DNA from: JAXGVG01 sp040773965
Lineage (GTDB): Bacteria; Pseudomonadota; Alphaproteobacteria; UBA9219
NCBI GenBank assembly: GCA_040773965.1
Contig: JAXGVG010000021.1
Location: 1-18,544 of the forward strand
Direction of reading: 5' to 3'
DNA length: 18,544 nt
In this document: piece after piece, positions 1-7,039 of the stretch
Position numbering within the stretch: position 1 is the stretch's first letter
Layout: each line of letters starts with the position of its first letter
Made by a program: the position numbers and the translations under genes
The notes under the pieces: model-generated
What the model was told of the DNA's origin: nothing
The model's input: the letters and a program-made list of their open reading frames with translations, nothing else
Database searches by the model: none

Positions 1-112
1 GCGCTTCGCGCACGGAGGGCGCGCCTGCTTTGGCTTTGGCATAAACGGGAGAAACCGGCGCCGAAATCATCAAAAGACAAAGAAACGCCGCAACGAAAAA
101 TTGTTTTATCAT
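1..112 (-). CDS. Exported protein, N-terminal fragment
   Basis: Only the first 37 codons are in the window; the gene runs off the left edge. Reading the minus strand from ATG at 112 gives MIKQFFVAAFLCLLMISAPV, then SPVYAKAKAGAPSVREA. This is a typical Sec signal peptide: a short positive N-terminus (K3), a hydrophobic core at about residues 5-17, and a probable signal peptidase I site after VYA (about residue 24). The mature part begins K/A-rich. The function cannot be told from this fragment. It diverges from the DUF924 gene across a spacer of about 290 bp. yraN often lies near genes for envelope lipoproteins in proteobacteria, but nothing here identifies this protein as one of them. Confidence 0.6.
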   Translation of the reverse strand, partial: MIKQFFVAAFLCLLMISAPVSPVYAKAKAGAPSVREA

Positions 113-252
113 GCGAAGGCTCCGGAAATAGAATCGAAAAAAACGGGAAAGACTGAAACGAAGAACCCAAAACGTATGAAAAGACTTATAGCACGAAAAC
201 CTTGCCGCGCGATTAACGCTAAAAACCACGAAAAAACAAGAGGATCGTGGAG

Positions 253-282
253 ATAAAAGGAATGAATAAGGCCTTGCGTCAA
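253..282 (-). promoter_or_regulatory. Possible sigma70-type promoter for the left-edge gene
   Basis: On the minus strand, TTGACG (282-277) is followed after 18 bp by TTTTAT (258-253), which matches TATAAT at 4 of 6 positions. It points toward the exported-protein gene and would leave a leader of roughly 130 nt. This is a motif match only. The surrounding spacer (113-406) is AT-rich in its left half and holds no convincing gene. Confidence 0.3.
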
Positions 283-318
283 GTAAACAAAACGTTAAAC
301 ACAGGTTGTCATAAAGCG

Positions 319-357
319 GCCGCCGTTTTCGTTCGTCCTTCCTTGATTCCCGGCGGC
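319..357. other. Inverted repeat in divergent spacer
   Basis: GCCGCCG (319-325) pairs perfectly with CGGCGGC (351-357) around a 25-nt loop, about 50 bp upstream of the DUF924 start. No T tract follows it, so it is not an obvious terminator. It could be a leader hairpin or chance in GC-rich DNA. The rest of 113-406 shows nothing beyond the weak promoter and the DUF924 ribosome binding site (CAGGAG at 398-403). Confidence 0.25.
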
Positions 358-406
358 TGTGTAAAGTAAAACATGAAACCGTCGACAGCCGTCAACCAGG
401 AGCGCC

Positions 407-955
407 ATGCCGATAGCCCCCGAAGATATTATGAATTTCTGGTTCGTGGAAGTCGGTCCGAACCGGTGGTTTGCCAGGGATACGGCGCTGGACGATCTCG
501 TGCGCACAAGATTTCTGGCGGCGCACGAAGAAGCGGCCCGTGGGGGTCTGAAAAAATGGGAAGAGACGCCGGAAAGCATGCTGGCGCTTCTGCTTCTGCT
601 CGATACGTTCCCGCGCCGCATGTTTCGCGGCACGCCGCGCGCCTACGCCACGGACGCACAAGCGCTTGATCTGGCGCGCAGCGCCATCATCAATCACTTC
701 GACGACCGTATCGACCGGGCGTTCAAGCTTTTCTTCTACATGCCGTTCGAGCATTCCGAGCAGGCGGGCAACCAGCGGCTTGCCCTGTATTACGTCCGCG
801 AGCGGACCAAGGAACCGCGATGGATCGAGAGCGCCGAATGGCGATCGGACGTTATCCAGTGTTTTGGGCGGTTTCCCCACCGCAACGCCATACTTGGCCG
901 GGAATCCACCCCGGAAGAAAATGAATTCCTGGCGCAACAGGGAGTTAAAACATAA
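407..955 (+). CDS. DUF924 family protein
   Basis: This 182-residue protein has the hallmarks of the DUF924 (TPR-like, all-helical) family: an N-terminal IMNFWF and WFARD, then LLLLDTFPRRMFRGT at about residues 63-77, a YATDAQA block, the signature FFYMPFEHSEQA near residues 108-119, and a C-terminal FGRFPHRNAILGR. Family length is usually 180-200, so it looks complete. The biochemical function of the family is unknown. The start ATG has an AGGAG 4 nt upstream. It opens a plus-strand cluster; its stop (TAA 953-955) overlaps the apparent start of yraN by 4 bp, so the two are probably translationally coupled. One variation is DTFPRR where many family members have DQFPRN. Confidence 0.9.
   Translation: MPIAPEDIMNFWFVEVGPNRWFARDTALDDLVRTRFLAAHEEAARGGLKKWEETPESMLALLLLLDTFPRRMFRGTPRAYATDAQALDLARSAIINHFDDRIDRAFKLFFYMPFEHSEQAGNQRLALYYVRERTKEPRWIESAEWRSDVIQCFGRFPHRNAILGRESTPEENEFLAQQGVKT
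940..944 (+). promoter_or_regulatory. Shine-Dalgarno site that sets the non-canonical yraN start
   Basis: GGGAG (940-944) lies inside the last codons of the DUF924 gene, 7 nt before ATA (952-954) and 10 nt before ACG (955-957). It is the only good ribosome binding site near the start of the YraN frame. Its spacing fits ATA best. Confidence 0.6.
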
Positions 956-1317
956 CGTCCCGCCCGGTCAAGCAAACCTATCGAACCGGCCTTTGGGCCG
1001 AGGCCCTGTGTCGGCTGGCGCTTCGTCTCAAGGGCTATCGAATTCTTGCGTCGCGTTACCGGACTCCCCTTGGCGAAATCGACATTGTCGCCGCGCGGGG
1101 GCGCGCGCTGGCGTTTGTCGAAGTCAAGGCCAGGGCGTCCCGGCGGGAAGCCGCCGAAGCGTTGTCGCATCGTCAGCAAGAACGCTTGACGCGGGCCGCG
1201 TCGGTTTTTCTGGCGCGTTATCCCAATTTTAACCAACATAACTCACGCTTCGACCTGATGCTGGTCGCGCCCTGGCGTTGGCCTCTTCATATTTCCGGCG
1301 CCTGGGAAGGCCATTGA
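952..1317 (+). CDS. yraN: YraN/UPF0102 family nuclease-fold protein, apparent ATA start
   Basis: The open frame gives a complete YraN-family protein of about 121 residues. It shows RTGLWAEALC, LKGYRILASRYRTPLGEIDIVA and FVEVKARAS, matching the restriction-endonuclease-like core. With ATA as residue 1, the nuclease-like residues are E42, D44, E57 and K59. YraN is conserved but its role is poorly defined; it is often discussed as DNA-processing. The frame is closed upstream by TAA at 946-948. Between there and the conserved region there is no ATG, GTG or TTG. ATA at 952 sits in the junction ATAA, where an ATGA stop/start overlap would be expected, and is 7 nt after GGGAG. ACG at 955 is the alternative. 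A standard caller would miss or truncate this gene. A base error (G to A) in the source sequence would also explain it. Confidence 0.82.
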   Translation: MTSRPVKQTYRTGLWAEALCRLALRLKGYRILASRYRTPLGEIDIVAARGRALAFVEVKARASRREAAEALSHRQQERLTRAASVFLARYPNFNQHNSRFDLMLVAPWRWPLHISGAWEGH

Positions 1318-1332
1318 GGCTGGTGTGCACGA

Positions 1333-2154
1333 ATGAATCAATCGAAAGAAGCTATTCGCATCTTGCGGCGGGCCGGCGAACAGATGGATGAAAACATCGA
1401 TCTCGCTGAAACCGCCCTTGCGCTCGGCGCGATCGATCTTCCCCATATCGATTTGAATCCTTATCGCGAACATCTTTCGGCTCTGGTTGAACAGGTCCGC
1501 GCCGAAGGCCCGGCGAAAAAACTCGACGACCGGCTGCGCATTCTCCGCCGCGTTCTTGTGGTCCAGCACAAATACCATGGGGACGAAGACCAGTATGACG
1601 ACCTGCGCAACGCCAACCTGATCCACGTGATCGACCGGCGGCGCGGTTTCCCTGTGGCGTTAGGCATCCTCTATTTGCACATGGCGGAAAAGCTGGGATG
1701 GCCGATGACGGGGTTGAATTTCCCGGGCCATTTCCTTCTTCGCCTTTCTGCTACCGATGGCCGCGTCATTCTGGATCCTTTTCGCGCAGGCCAGACATGC
1801 CAACCGTCGGCCTTGCGCAAAATGTTGCAGGTCCGCGGCGGCGCGGAGATTCTTCCCGAGCACTACGCCCCCGCAAGCAAGCGCGACGTGTTGCTTCGTC
1901 TCCAGAACAACGTCAAGCGAAAGTTGTTGGAACAAGACCGCCTCGACCCGGCCATCAGCGCGCTGCAAAGCATGATCCTCATCGCCCCACGGCGCGACGA
2001 ACTCTGGCGGGAACTGGGTTATCTGCAGGCCGAGCGTGGCAATTTGCGTTCGGCGATCACGGCGCTGGAAGTCGTGTGCGACCTTTCCGGCGAACCGGTC
2101 CAAACCCAGCAAACGGAAGCCCTGCTGCAGCAACTGCGCTGGCGGTTAAATTAG
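1333..2154 (+). CDS. SirB1 family protein (transglutaminase-like fold plus TPR)
   Basis: This 273-residue protein matches the SirB1 family. The N-terminal third has LAETALALGAIDLP and the family pattern RLRILRRVLVVQHKYHGD. The centre has the transglutaminase-like stretch LIHVIDRRRGFPVALGILY, then GLNFPGHFLLRL and ILDPFRAG. The C-terminal part (about 195-270) is TPR-like helices, with LDPAISALQSMILIAPRRDELWRELGYLQ. The canonical transglutaminase cysteine is replaced by a RGFPV-type sequence, as is usual in this family, so catalysis is not implied. It starts 15 nt after yraN on the same strand and is probably co-transcribed, though its own Shine-Dalgarno site is weak. The precise function is unknown; E. 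coli sirB1 (ychA) is the name source. Confidence 0.88.
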   Translation: MNQSKEAIRILRRAGEQMDENIDLAETALALGAIDLPHIDLNPYREHLSALVEQVRAEGPAKKLDDRLRILRRVLVVQHKYHGDEDQYDDLRNANLIHVIDRRRGFPVALGILYLHMAEKLGWPMTGLNFPGHFLLRLSATDGRVILDPFRAGQTCQPSALRKMLQVRGGAEILPEHYAPASKRDVLLRLQNNVKRKLLEQDRLDPAISALQSMILIAPRRDELWRELGYLQAERGNLRSAITALEVVCDLSGEPVQTQQTEALLQQLRWRLN

Positions 2155-2269
2155 AAAAAGCGATATATCTTTGTAATTAAAAGAAAAAGTTTCGCCAATA
2201 ATAAGTATGGCGTTACGATAAAATATCCTTACTATTATTGTGGTTTTGGTTTTTGTGGGCGTCCGCATC

Positions 2270-2539
2270 ATGAGCCTTCCCAATCCTTGCAAAAACGATT
2301 CGCTTTCTTTCGTCGACAAGGCCGAAGCGTTTTCTTTCGAGACCGTCCAGTTCATGACGCTCGTCGACAAGCTTCGCCGGGCCGCGCAAAACGGCTTTTC
2401 CGGCGAAGCTCGGGCAAGGTTTCTCGAACGGCTCGACACGCTTCAGAAAGAATTGAGCGACGCGACCGGAAAGCTGGACAGATACTTGCTGGATTACCAC
2501 AATGCCCTGGAGAAAGAAAAAACGCCGCGCGACCGTTAA
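2270..2539 (+). CDS. Small helical hypothetical protein
   Basis: I do not recognise this protein. From ATG at 2270 it is 89 residues, starting MSLPNPCKNDSLSFVDKAEA and ending EKEKTPRDR. From about residue 25 on it is charged and predicted helical, with heptad-like leucines in LERLDTLQKELSDATGKLDRYLLD, so a short coiled coil is likely. There is no signal peptide or membrane segment. A GTG at 2240 would add ten hydrophobic residues (MVLVFVGVRI), but it has no ribosome binding site and lies in AT-rich leader sequence, so ATG 2270 is preferred. Codon use resembles its neighbours. The upstream spacer (2155-2269) is AT-rich and contains a TAAAAT at 2219-2224 that could be a -10 box. The gene converges on ymdB and their stop codons overlap. 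Confidence 0.6.
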   Translation: MSLPNPCKNDSLSFVDKAEAFSFETVQFMTLVDKLRRAAQNGFSGEARARFLERLDTLQKELSDATGKLDRYLLDYHNALEKEKTPRDR

Positions 2540-3363
2540 ATCGAACGGATCTCCGGCAAGCATTCCCTCAATTTGCCGCCAACCTGAATGCGATCAACGC
2601 TCCGCGCGAGTCCTGTTGCGTCATCCGTCACGATAAAAGCGCCGCAAACCGTCGCTTCGCCCTCGGCGGGCATCATGCGTTCGCCGGGCATTTTCCTGAC
2701 AAAACGCCAAATCGAAAGTTCTTTTTTCACGCCGATCACGCTGTCGTAATCGCCGCACATGCCCGCATCGGACTGAAAAGCGGTTCCCCCGGGGAGAATT
2801 CGTTCGTCGGCCGTGGGTATGTGCGTATGCGTGCCGACGACCGCCGACACGCGTCCGTCAAAGACGTAGCCGAACGCGCCCTTCTCGGACGTGGCCTCGC
2901 CATGGAAGTCGATAAGGATCGCGTGCGCCGTGTGGCCCAGCCGGTGCTGGGCCAAAAGCTTTTCCGTAACGTCGAAGGGATCGTCGAGCACAGGCTCGAC
3001 AAACAGACGCGCCATGACGTTGGCGACGAGAATCTTCCGGCCGTCCGGCAAGATATGCAGGTAGTTTCCGTGGCCCGGCGTTCCTTCGGGATAATTGAGA
3101 GGCCGCAGCAGGCGGGGGTCCCGATCAATAGTCCCGATAACTTCCCTTTGCGCCCATACGTGGTTGCCTGTAGTCAGGCAAACGGCGCCCATCGCGTAAA
3201 AATTCTCCGCCAGTTTTGCGGTAATGCCGCGCCCCCCCGCCGCGTTTTCGGCATTGACGACAATGACGTCGGGCCTTAGCCGTTCCCTGAGCAGGGGTAT
3301 GTGGCGCTCCAGCCCCTCACGACCGCTGCGGCCCACAACGTCCCCGAAAAAAAGAATGCGCAT
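2536..3363 (-). CDS. ymdB: YmdB/TIGR00282 family metallophosphoesterase
   Basis: This 275-residue calcineurin-like phosphoesterase has all the YmdB motifs in order: FFGDVVGRSGRE with D8, VVNAENAAGGRG with E39 and N40, TTGNHVW with N67 and H68, DFHGEATSEK with H154, and VGTHTHIPTAD with H179 and H181. These residues match the dimetal site known for the family, so it is probably active. Bacillus YmdB hydrolyses 2',3'-cyclic nucleotides and affects gene expression and biofilm formation; the role in alphaproteobacteria is less clear. The protein is cytosolic and of normal family length. Its ATG at 3363 has AAAGG 10 nt upstream. It is divergent from ispE. Its stop, TTA at 2536-2538 on the plus strand, overlaps the TAA of the converging small gene. 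Confidence 0.93.
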   Translation of the reverse strand: MRILFFGDVVGRSGREGLERHIPLLRERLRPDVIVVNAENAAGGRGITAKLAENFYAMGAVCLTTGNHVWAQREVIGTIDRDPRLLRPLNYPEGTPGHGNYLHILPDGRKILVANVMARLFVEPVLDDPFDVTEKLLAQHRLGHTAHAILIDFHGEATSEKGAFGYVFDGRVSAVVGTHTHIPTADERILPGGTAFQSDAGMCGDYDSVIGVKKELSIWRFVRKMPGERMMPAEGEATVCGAFIVTDDATGLARSVDRIQVGGKLRECLPEIRSI

Positions 3364-3433
3364 TTTGCGTTAACCTTTCCTGATTAAACGCGCATTTTAA
3401 CCGAACCGCCGCGCTTAAGGAACAGCCGTTCAT

Positions 3434-3466
3434 CCCCTCTTTTTCCCCTCTCTCGCCCCTCTTTCT
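3434..3466. repeat. Three tandem 11-bp polypyrimidine units
   Basis: Between ymdB and ispE lie three imperfect 11-bp units starting at 3434, 3445 and 3456: CCCCTCTTTTT, CCCCTCTCTCG and CCCCTCTTTCT. A degenerate fourth unit (CTCCTC) follows at 3467. From 3433 to 3472 only one base is a purine on the plus strand. Each unit keeps CCCCTCT, so the repeats sit on the same face of the helix. The function is unknown. Confidence 0.6.
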
Positions 3467-3503
3467 CTCCTCGTATGTTGGTCCCATTCGCCAGCCTTTC
3501 CGG

Positions 3504-3532
3504 TTGACAAAAGCCGTTTCAAGTCCTTCTTT
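3504..3532 (+). promoter_or_regulatory. Possible ispE promoter
   Basis: TTGACA (3504-3509) is a perfect -35 hexamer. The -10 position 17 bp downstream (3527-3532, TTCTTT) is poor. Transcription from here would start about 3539-3542, at or next to the ispE ATG. Only the -35 match supports it. Confidence 0.3.
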
Positions 3533-3541
3533 TCTCTCCCC

Positions 3542-4429
3542 ATGACTGTGATTCATGTCTTCGCCCCGGCCAAAATTAACCTTTACCTGCACATCACGGG
3601 CAAGAGGGAAGACGGCTATCACCTGCTGGACAGCCTCGTCGCTTTCACGAACATCGGCGATTCCCTGCGGCTTGAGGCCGCGCCGACCTTTTCCTTCCGG
3701 ATGGAAGGCCCGAGGGCGAACGCGCTAAAACAGGAGCCCGCCGACAGCAATCTCGCCGTCAAAGCGGCCCGGGAGCTTGCGAAAGCTTTGGGAAAAACTC
3801 TCCATGTCAAGCTAACCTTGACAAAAAACCTGCCCATAGCGTCCGGCATTGGCGGCGGCTCCAGCGACGCGGCTGCAACCCTGAAAGCCTTGACGGAACA
3901 TTGGGGCTTCGCGCCGCATGCGCCCTTGCTTCGCCAGATTGCCGCCGGTCTGGGGCAAGACATTCCCTGCTGTCTGGAAGCTGCAACCTGCTATTTCCGC
4001 GACATCGGCAACGCAGTCGATCCCGGTCCCGCGCTGCCGCACACGGATATTGTTCTCGTTAACCCCAACGAACCGTTGCCGACGCCCGCCGTTTACAAGG
4101 CGCGCAGCGGACCTTTCGCGTCGGCGGCAAGATTTGAAAAAGCGCCGCAAAACCCTGCGGAACTGGCGGAAATGTTGCGTTCGCGAAGCAACGGCCTGAC
4201 GGACGCGGCATGCCGATTGGCGCCTGCGATAAAAGACATTCTGGCGGCGCTGGAACAATCGCCCGATTGTTTGCTGGCGCGCATGTCCGGCAGCGGCGCG
4301 ACATGCTTCGGCCTTTATCCGAATCGTCTCGCGGCGCGCCAGGCGGCGTCGCAAATACTGGCCAGGCATCCCGATTGGTGGGTTGTTCCCGGTCATCTGC
4401 CTTTCGTTTCCGCATTAACCGGAAGCTGA
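3542..4429 (+). CDS. ispE: 4-diphosphocytidyl-2-C-methyl-D-erythritol kinase
   Basis: IspE phosphorylates CDP-methylerythritol with ATP in the MEP pathway of isoprenoid synthesis. The 295-residue protein is a GHMP kinase of normal length. It has FAPAKINLYLHITG with the conserved K11, then REDGYHLLDSLV, then the ATP-binding LPIASGIGGGSSDAA at about 97-111, GLGQDIPCCL with the catalytic-type D140, and the C-terminal GHMP motif MSGSGATCFGLY. All key residues are present. The start is the only reasonable ATG, directly before the conserved FAPAKIN; it has no purine-rich ribosome binding site, and the preceding bases are almost all pyrimidines. It stands alone on the plus strand and is divergent from ymdB. 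A possible terminator follows its stop. Confidence 0.96.
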   Translation: MTVIHVFAPAKINLYLHITGKREDGYHLLDSLVAFTNIGDSLRLEAAPTFSFRMEGPRANALKQEPADSNLAVKAARELAKALGKTLHVKLTLTKNLPIASGIGGGSSDAAATLKALTEHWGFAPHAPLLRQIAAGLGQDIPCCLEAATCYFRDIGNAVDPGPALPHTDIVLVNPNEPLPTPAVYKARSGPFASAARFEKAPQNPAELAEMLRSRSNGLTDAACRLAPAIKDILAALEQSPDCLLARMSGSGATCFGLYPNRLAARQAASQILARHPDWWVVPGHLPFVSALTGS

Positions 4430-4435
4430 TGGCGC

Positions 4436-4462
4436 AAGGGAAGCCGCTTCCTTTCGTCTTTT
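4436..4462 (+). terminator. Possible intrinsic terminator after ispE
   Basis: AAGGGAAG (4436-4443), loop CCG, then CTTCCTTT (4447-4454) form an 8-bp stem including one G-U pair, followed by the T-rich tail CGTCTTTT. It begins 7 nt after the ispE stop. The stem is short on GC pairs, so the strength is uncertain. Confidence 0.45.
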
Positions 4463-4745
4463 AACCTTTTTTGAGACCCCTAAATAAAGTAATTATATTG
4501 CCGTAAAGAGTGCTTCAGGGCAATTTGGTTTCCATATTTCTTAAGACAACGCTTCAAAGCTATTTTCAAAAAAAGGCCTTCCATATCAATCGGTAAAAGA
4601 GGGTCGTTTTCAGGAAAAAAGCGAAACGCCCCAAAATTGTTAACAAAATTCCCAAATTTGCCGTTGACACAAGCCGGTCCTGACATCATCTTTCGGGCCA
4701 CTTTCTCCACGATTAGAACTTCTTCAACAACTCAGGGACTTCTGC
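4455..4745. other. AT-rich spacer between ispE and the M23 peptidase gene
   Basis: This spacer is clearly richer in A+T than the flanking genes, most strongly at 4455-4660. It contains the perfect 10-bp palindrome TTGTTAACAA (4637-4646), a -35-like TTGACA (4664-4669) and the M23 ribosome binding site. A 76-codon minus-strand open frame (4710-4480, GTG start) spans most of it. That frame has no ribosome binding site, covers the promoter region and resembles nothing I know, so it is not called as a gene. Confidence 0.5.
4664..4692 (+). promoter_or_regulatory. Possible promoter for the M23 peptidase gene
   Basis: TTGACA (4664-4669) is a perfect -35 element. At 17 bp spacing the -10 is CATCTT (4687-4692), matching TATAAT at only 3 of 6 positions. 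The implied leader is about 45 nt and contains the CAGGGA ribosome binding site (4733-4738). Confidence 0.4.
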
Positions 4746-6242
4746 TTGGTCAAAGTTCGATTTGGATCGGCCCGTGCAAGTTCTCTGCAGACTGGCCGTA
4801 TCGCGCCTCTTTTCATTGCCGGTTTTTTTGTTTTTTGCTTCGGCGCGGTTGGAAACTCACGGTTTCCGAAGACGTCCGAGCCTGCCGCCGTTTTAGTGGC
4901 CGCCGCCGCGCCCGTTGTTAACCAGGTCGTCGAGTCCGCTCCGGCCCAGGCCGCCACGGAGGCTCTGCAGGAAATCCAGAATACGGCCGCTGCCGCCGTC
5001 GCCATCGTAGCCCCCAGGCCTGAGACCGTGACGCGCGAAGTCGAGCTTGGCGAAGGCAAGGGCTTCGCCAGCATGCTGACCGATGCCGATATAGTTACTG
5101 AGGACGCTCTGGCCGTAACGGCCGTATTGAACAGGATTTACGATCACCGCAAGCTTAAAGCCGGGCAAGAAATTACGTTAACCTTCTCACGGGTCGGCGC
5201 CAATGAAACCTTAACGGGCGTAACCTTCCAGCCCGAAGTCACCAGAGAGGTCTCCATAACCCGCGGCGCCGATGGCCAGTTCGCCGGCCACGTGGAAAAA
5301 ACGCCGATCGAGCGCCAACGCGTCGCCGCCCGAGGAGAAATCAAATCGTCGCTGTATGAAGCCGGGGCCCGCGAGGGCGTGCCACGGGGCGTTATGGCGG
5401 CCATGATCCGGGCCTATTCGCACAACGTCGACTTCCAGCGCGACATTCACCCGGGCGACAAGTTCGAAGTCCTCTACGACCAGCCGACGGCCAAAAACGG
5501 CGCGCCCGTGGGACAAGGCGTCATTATTTACGCCGCCCTGGAAATCAAGGGCAAAGTCAAACCTCTCTACCGCGTCACTTTTGCGGACGGCACGGCCGAT
5601 TATTTCGACGAAAAAGGCCAGAGCGCCAAGCGTACCCTGATGCGCACGCCTCTTGACGGCGGCCGTGTCACGTCCGGTTACGGCATGCGGATGCATCCCC
5701 TGCTCGGGTACTCGAAAATGCACCAAGGCGTCGATTTCGGCGCGGCAACGGGAACGCCGATATTCGCAGCGGGCAGCGGCGTTGTGCAGGAAGTCGGGTA
5801 TAAGGGCAGTTACGGCCGCTATATCCGCCTCAAACACAACGGACGGCTCCAGACGGCTTACGCGCATATGAGCCGCTTTGCCCGCGGCCTGCATAAGGGC
5901 GCGCGCGTCAATCAGGGCGACGTAATCGGTTTTGTCGGCAGCTCGGGCCGCTCGACGGGGCCGCACCTGCATTACGAAGTTCACGTTAACAATCGTCAGG
6001 TCAATCCGCTCAGCGTGAACCTGCCGACGGGCCGCACCCTCAGCGGCAAATTGCTGGCCCAGTTCCGCAAGGGGCAGTCCCAGATCAAGAAGGAGTTCGC
6101 CTCCCTTCTGGCCACGGACGCCGCGCCGACGCTGGCAAGCAAGGAATCGCCTGCCGACACGCGCGTCACAAAGGTCAACGCGAACGCGCCCGCCTTTGGC
6201 GGAAAACCCACAAGTTCCTGCGGCCTTCGCGGCGGCTGCTAA
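4746..6242 (+). CDS. M23 family peptidoglycan endopeptidase (MepM/Csd3-like)
   Basis: This is a 498-residue envelope protein. Residues 20-36 form a single membrane segment (uncleaved anchor or signal peptide), followed by an Ala/Val-rich linker. A LysM/OapA-like region (about 105-145) contains RKLKAGQEITL. A Csd3-type second domain (about 198-245) has NVDFQRDIHPGDKFEVLYD, and the LytM/M23 domain spans about 300-420. The zinc ligands are intact: H326 and D330 in MHQGVD, and H409 in HLHYE. H374 (YAHMS) and H407 are also present. It is therefore expected to cut peptide cross-links in the periplasm, as MepM-type DD-endopeptidases do. The TTG start is supported by AGGG 8 nt upstream; no ATG lies between it and the membrane segment. 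It converges on mgtC with a 27-bp gap. Confidence 0.92.
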   Translation: MVKVRFGSARASSLQTGRIAPLFIAGFFVFCFGAVGNSRFPKTSEPAAVLVAAAAPVVNQVVESAPAQAATEALQEIQNTAAAAVAIVAPRPETVTREVELGEGKGFASMLTDADIVTEDALAVTAVLNRIYDHRKLKAGQEITLTFSRVGANETLTGVTFQPEVTREVSITRGADGQFAGHVEKTPIERQRVAARGEIKSSLYEAGAREGVPRGVMAAMIRAYSHNVDFQRDIHPGDKFEVLYDQPTAKNGAPVGQGVIIYAALEIKGKVKPLYRVTFADGTADYFDEKGQSAKRTLMRTPLDGGRVTSGYGMRMHPLLGYSKMHQGVDFGAATGTPIFAAGSGVVQEVGYKGSYGRYIRLKHNGRLQTAYAHMSRFARGLHKGARVNQGDVIGFVGSSGRSTGPHLHYEVHVNNRQVNPLSVNLPTGRTLSGKLLAQFRKGQSQIKKEFASLLATDAAPTLASKESPADTRVTKVNANAPAFGGKPTSSCGLRGGC

Positions 6243-6269
6243 GTCTCAACGCTTTCTCCAGGAAAGACC

Positions 6270-7019
6270 TCAGTTCCGCGCGCGGGACAGATGGAAGCTT
6301 TCGATTTCCTCGACAAGGGAAAGTTTTTGCGCAAGATCCGCGATGGTCATGGGGCGCGTACGGTTCAACGAGATGGCTACAAAACGCCATTCCAGCTGAT
6401 TGTTGTGACAATGGATCGATACCGTTCCCTTGGCGATTTCATACCCGTTCTCGGCGGCGATCTGGCGGACCTGCCCTTCCGTCGGCAGAAAGTCCTTTTT
6501 AAACTGAAGCGTCACGGCCACCGGACGGCGCGAAGGCAGAAGGGAGCCGAATTTCACGCCCCACATCACGAAGCCGGTCGACAGCAAGGTCAGGAGAACG
6601 GCCACGCTGTAGAAACCGATGCCGACCAGAACGCCGATAGCCGCGGCCGCCCAGATCGACGCGGCCGTCGTGAGCCCGCTGATCTTGAAGCCGTCCTTCA
6701 TGATGATCCCGGCGCCCAGAAAACCGATGCCCGTGACGATGCCCTGAATGGTGCGCGTGGGGTCCACGGGACCTATGCCCGCGACGTGCCCGCCGTACCA
6801 CTCGCCGGGAAACCCTGAAATGGCCACGAGGGCCGCCGACACCATGCACACGAGGCCGTAGGTGCGCATGCCCGCCGCGCGGCCATGATAGGAGCGCTCA
6901 TAGCCGAAAATCAGGCCGAGAAGCAGGGCAAGGCCCATATCGATGAAAATCTTGACGTTGAGGGCGGCGGCAGGCCCGGCCCAGTTGGACGAAAACGTTT
7001 CAAAAAAACCCGCGATCAT
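6270..7019 (-). CDS. mgtC: MgtC/SapB family inner-membrane protein
   Basis: This 249-residue protein has the MgtC family core: GLIFGYERSYHGRAAGMRTYG, then IVTGIGFLGAGIIMKDGFK and GLTTAASIWAAAAIGVLVGIG. There are four or five membrane segments in residues 20-165. A cytosolic C-terminal part (about 175-249) resembles the ACT-like domain of longer MgtC proteins. MgtC is linked to growth in low magnesium, acid stress and, in pathogens, survival in macrophages, partly through the F-ATPase. The start at ATG 7019 is chosen because AAGGAG (7031-7026) sits 6 nt upstream; the longer frame from 7052 lacks support. It follows clpA on the same strand after 110 nt that contain inverted repeats. Family members also occur in free-living bacteria, so pathogenicity is not implied. 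Confidence 0.9.
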   Translation of the reverse strand: MIAGFFETFSSNWAGPAAALNVKIFIDMGLALLLGLIFGYERSYHGRAAGMRTYGLVCMVSAALVAISGFPGEWYGGHVAGIGPVDPTRTIQGIVTGIGFLGAGIIMKDGFKISGLTTAASIWAAAAIGVLVGIGFYSVAVLLTLLSTGFVMWGVKFGSLLPSRRPVAVTLQFKKDFLPTEGQVRQIAAENGYEIAKGTVSIHCHNNQLEWRFVAISLNRTRPMTIADLAQKLSLVEEIESFHLSRARN

Positions 7020-7039
7020 GAAGTGCTCCTTGACGTTGG

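Noticed and set aside
2287..3279. 330-codon plus-strand open frame opposite ymdB
   Set aside because: It is antisense to an unambiguous ymdB with all metal ligands. The product is Arg/His-rich with no family pattern, as expected for a shadow frame in GC-rich DNA.
4480..4710. 76-codon minus-strand frame in the ispE-M23 spacer as a gene
   Set aside because: It has a GTG start without a ribosome binding site, overlaps the likely M23 promoter, and its product is not recognised.
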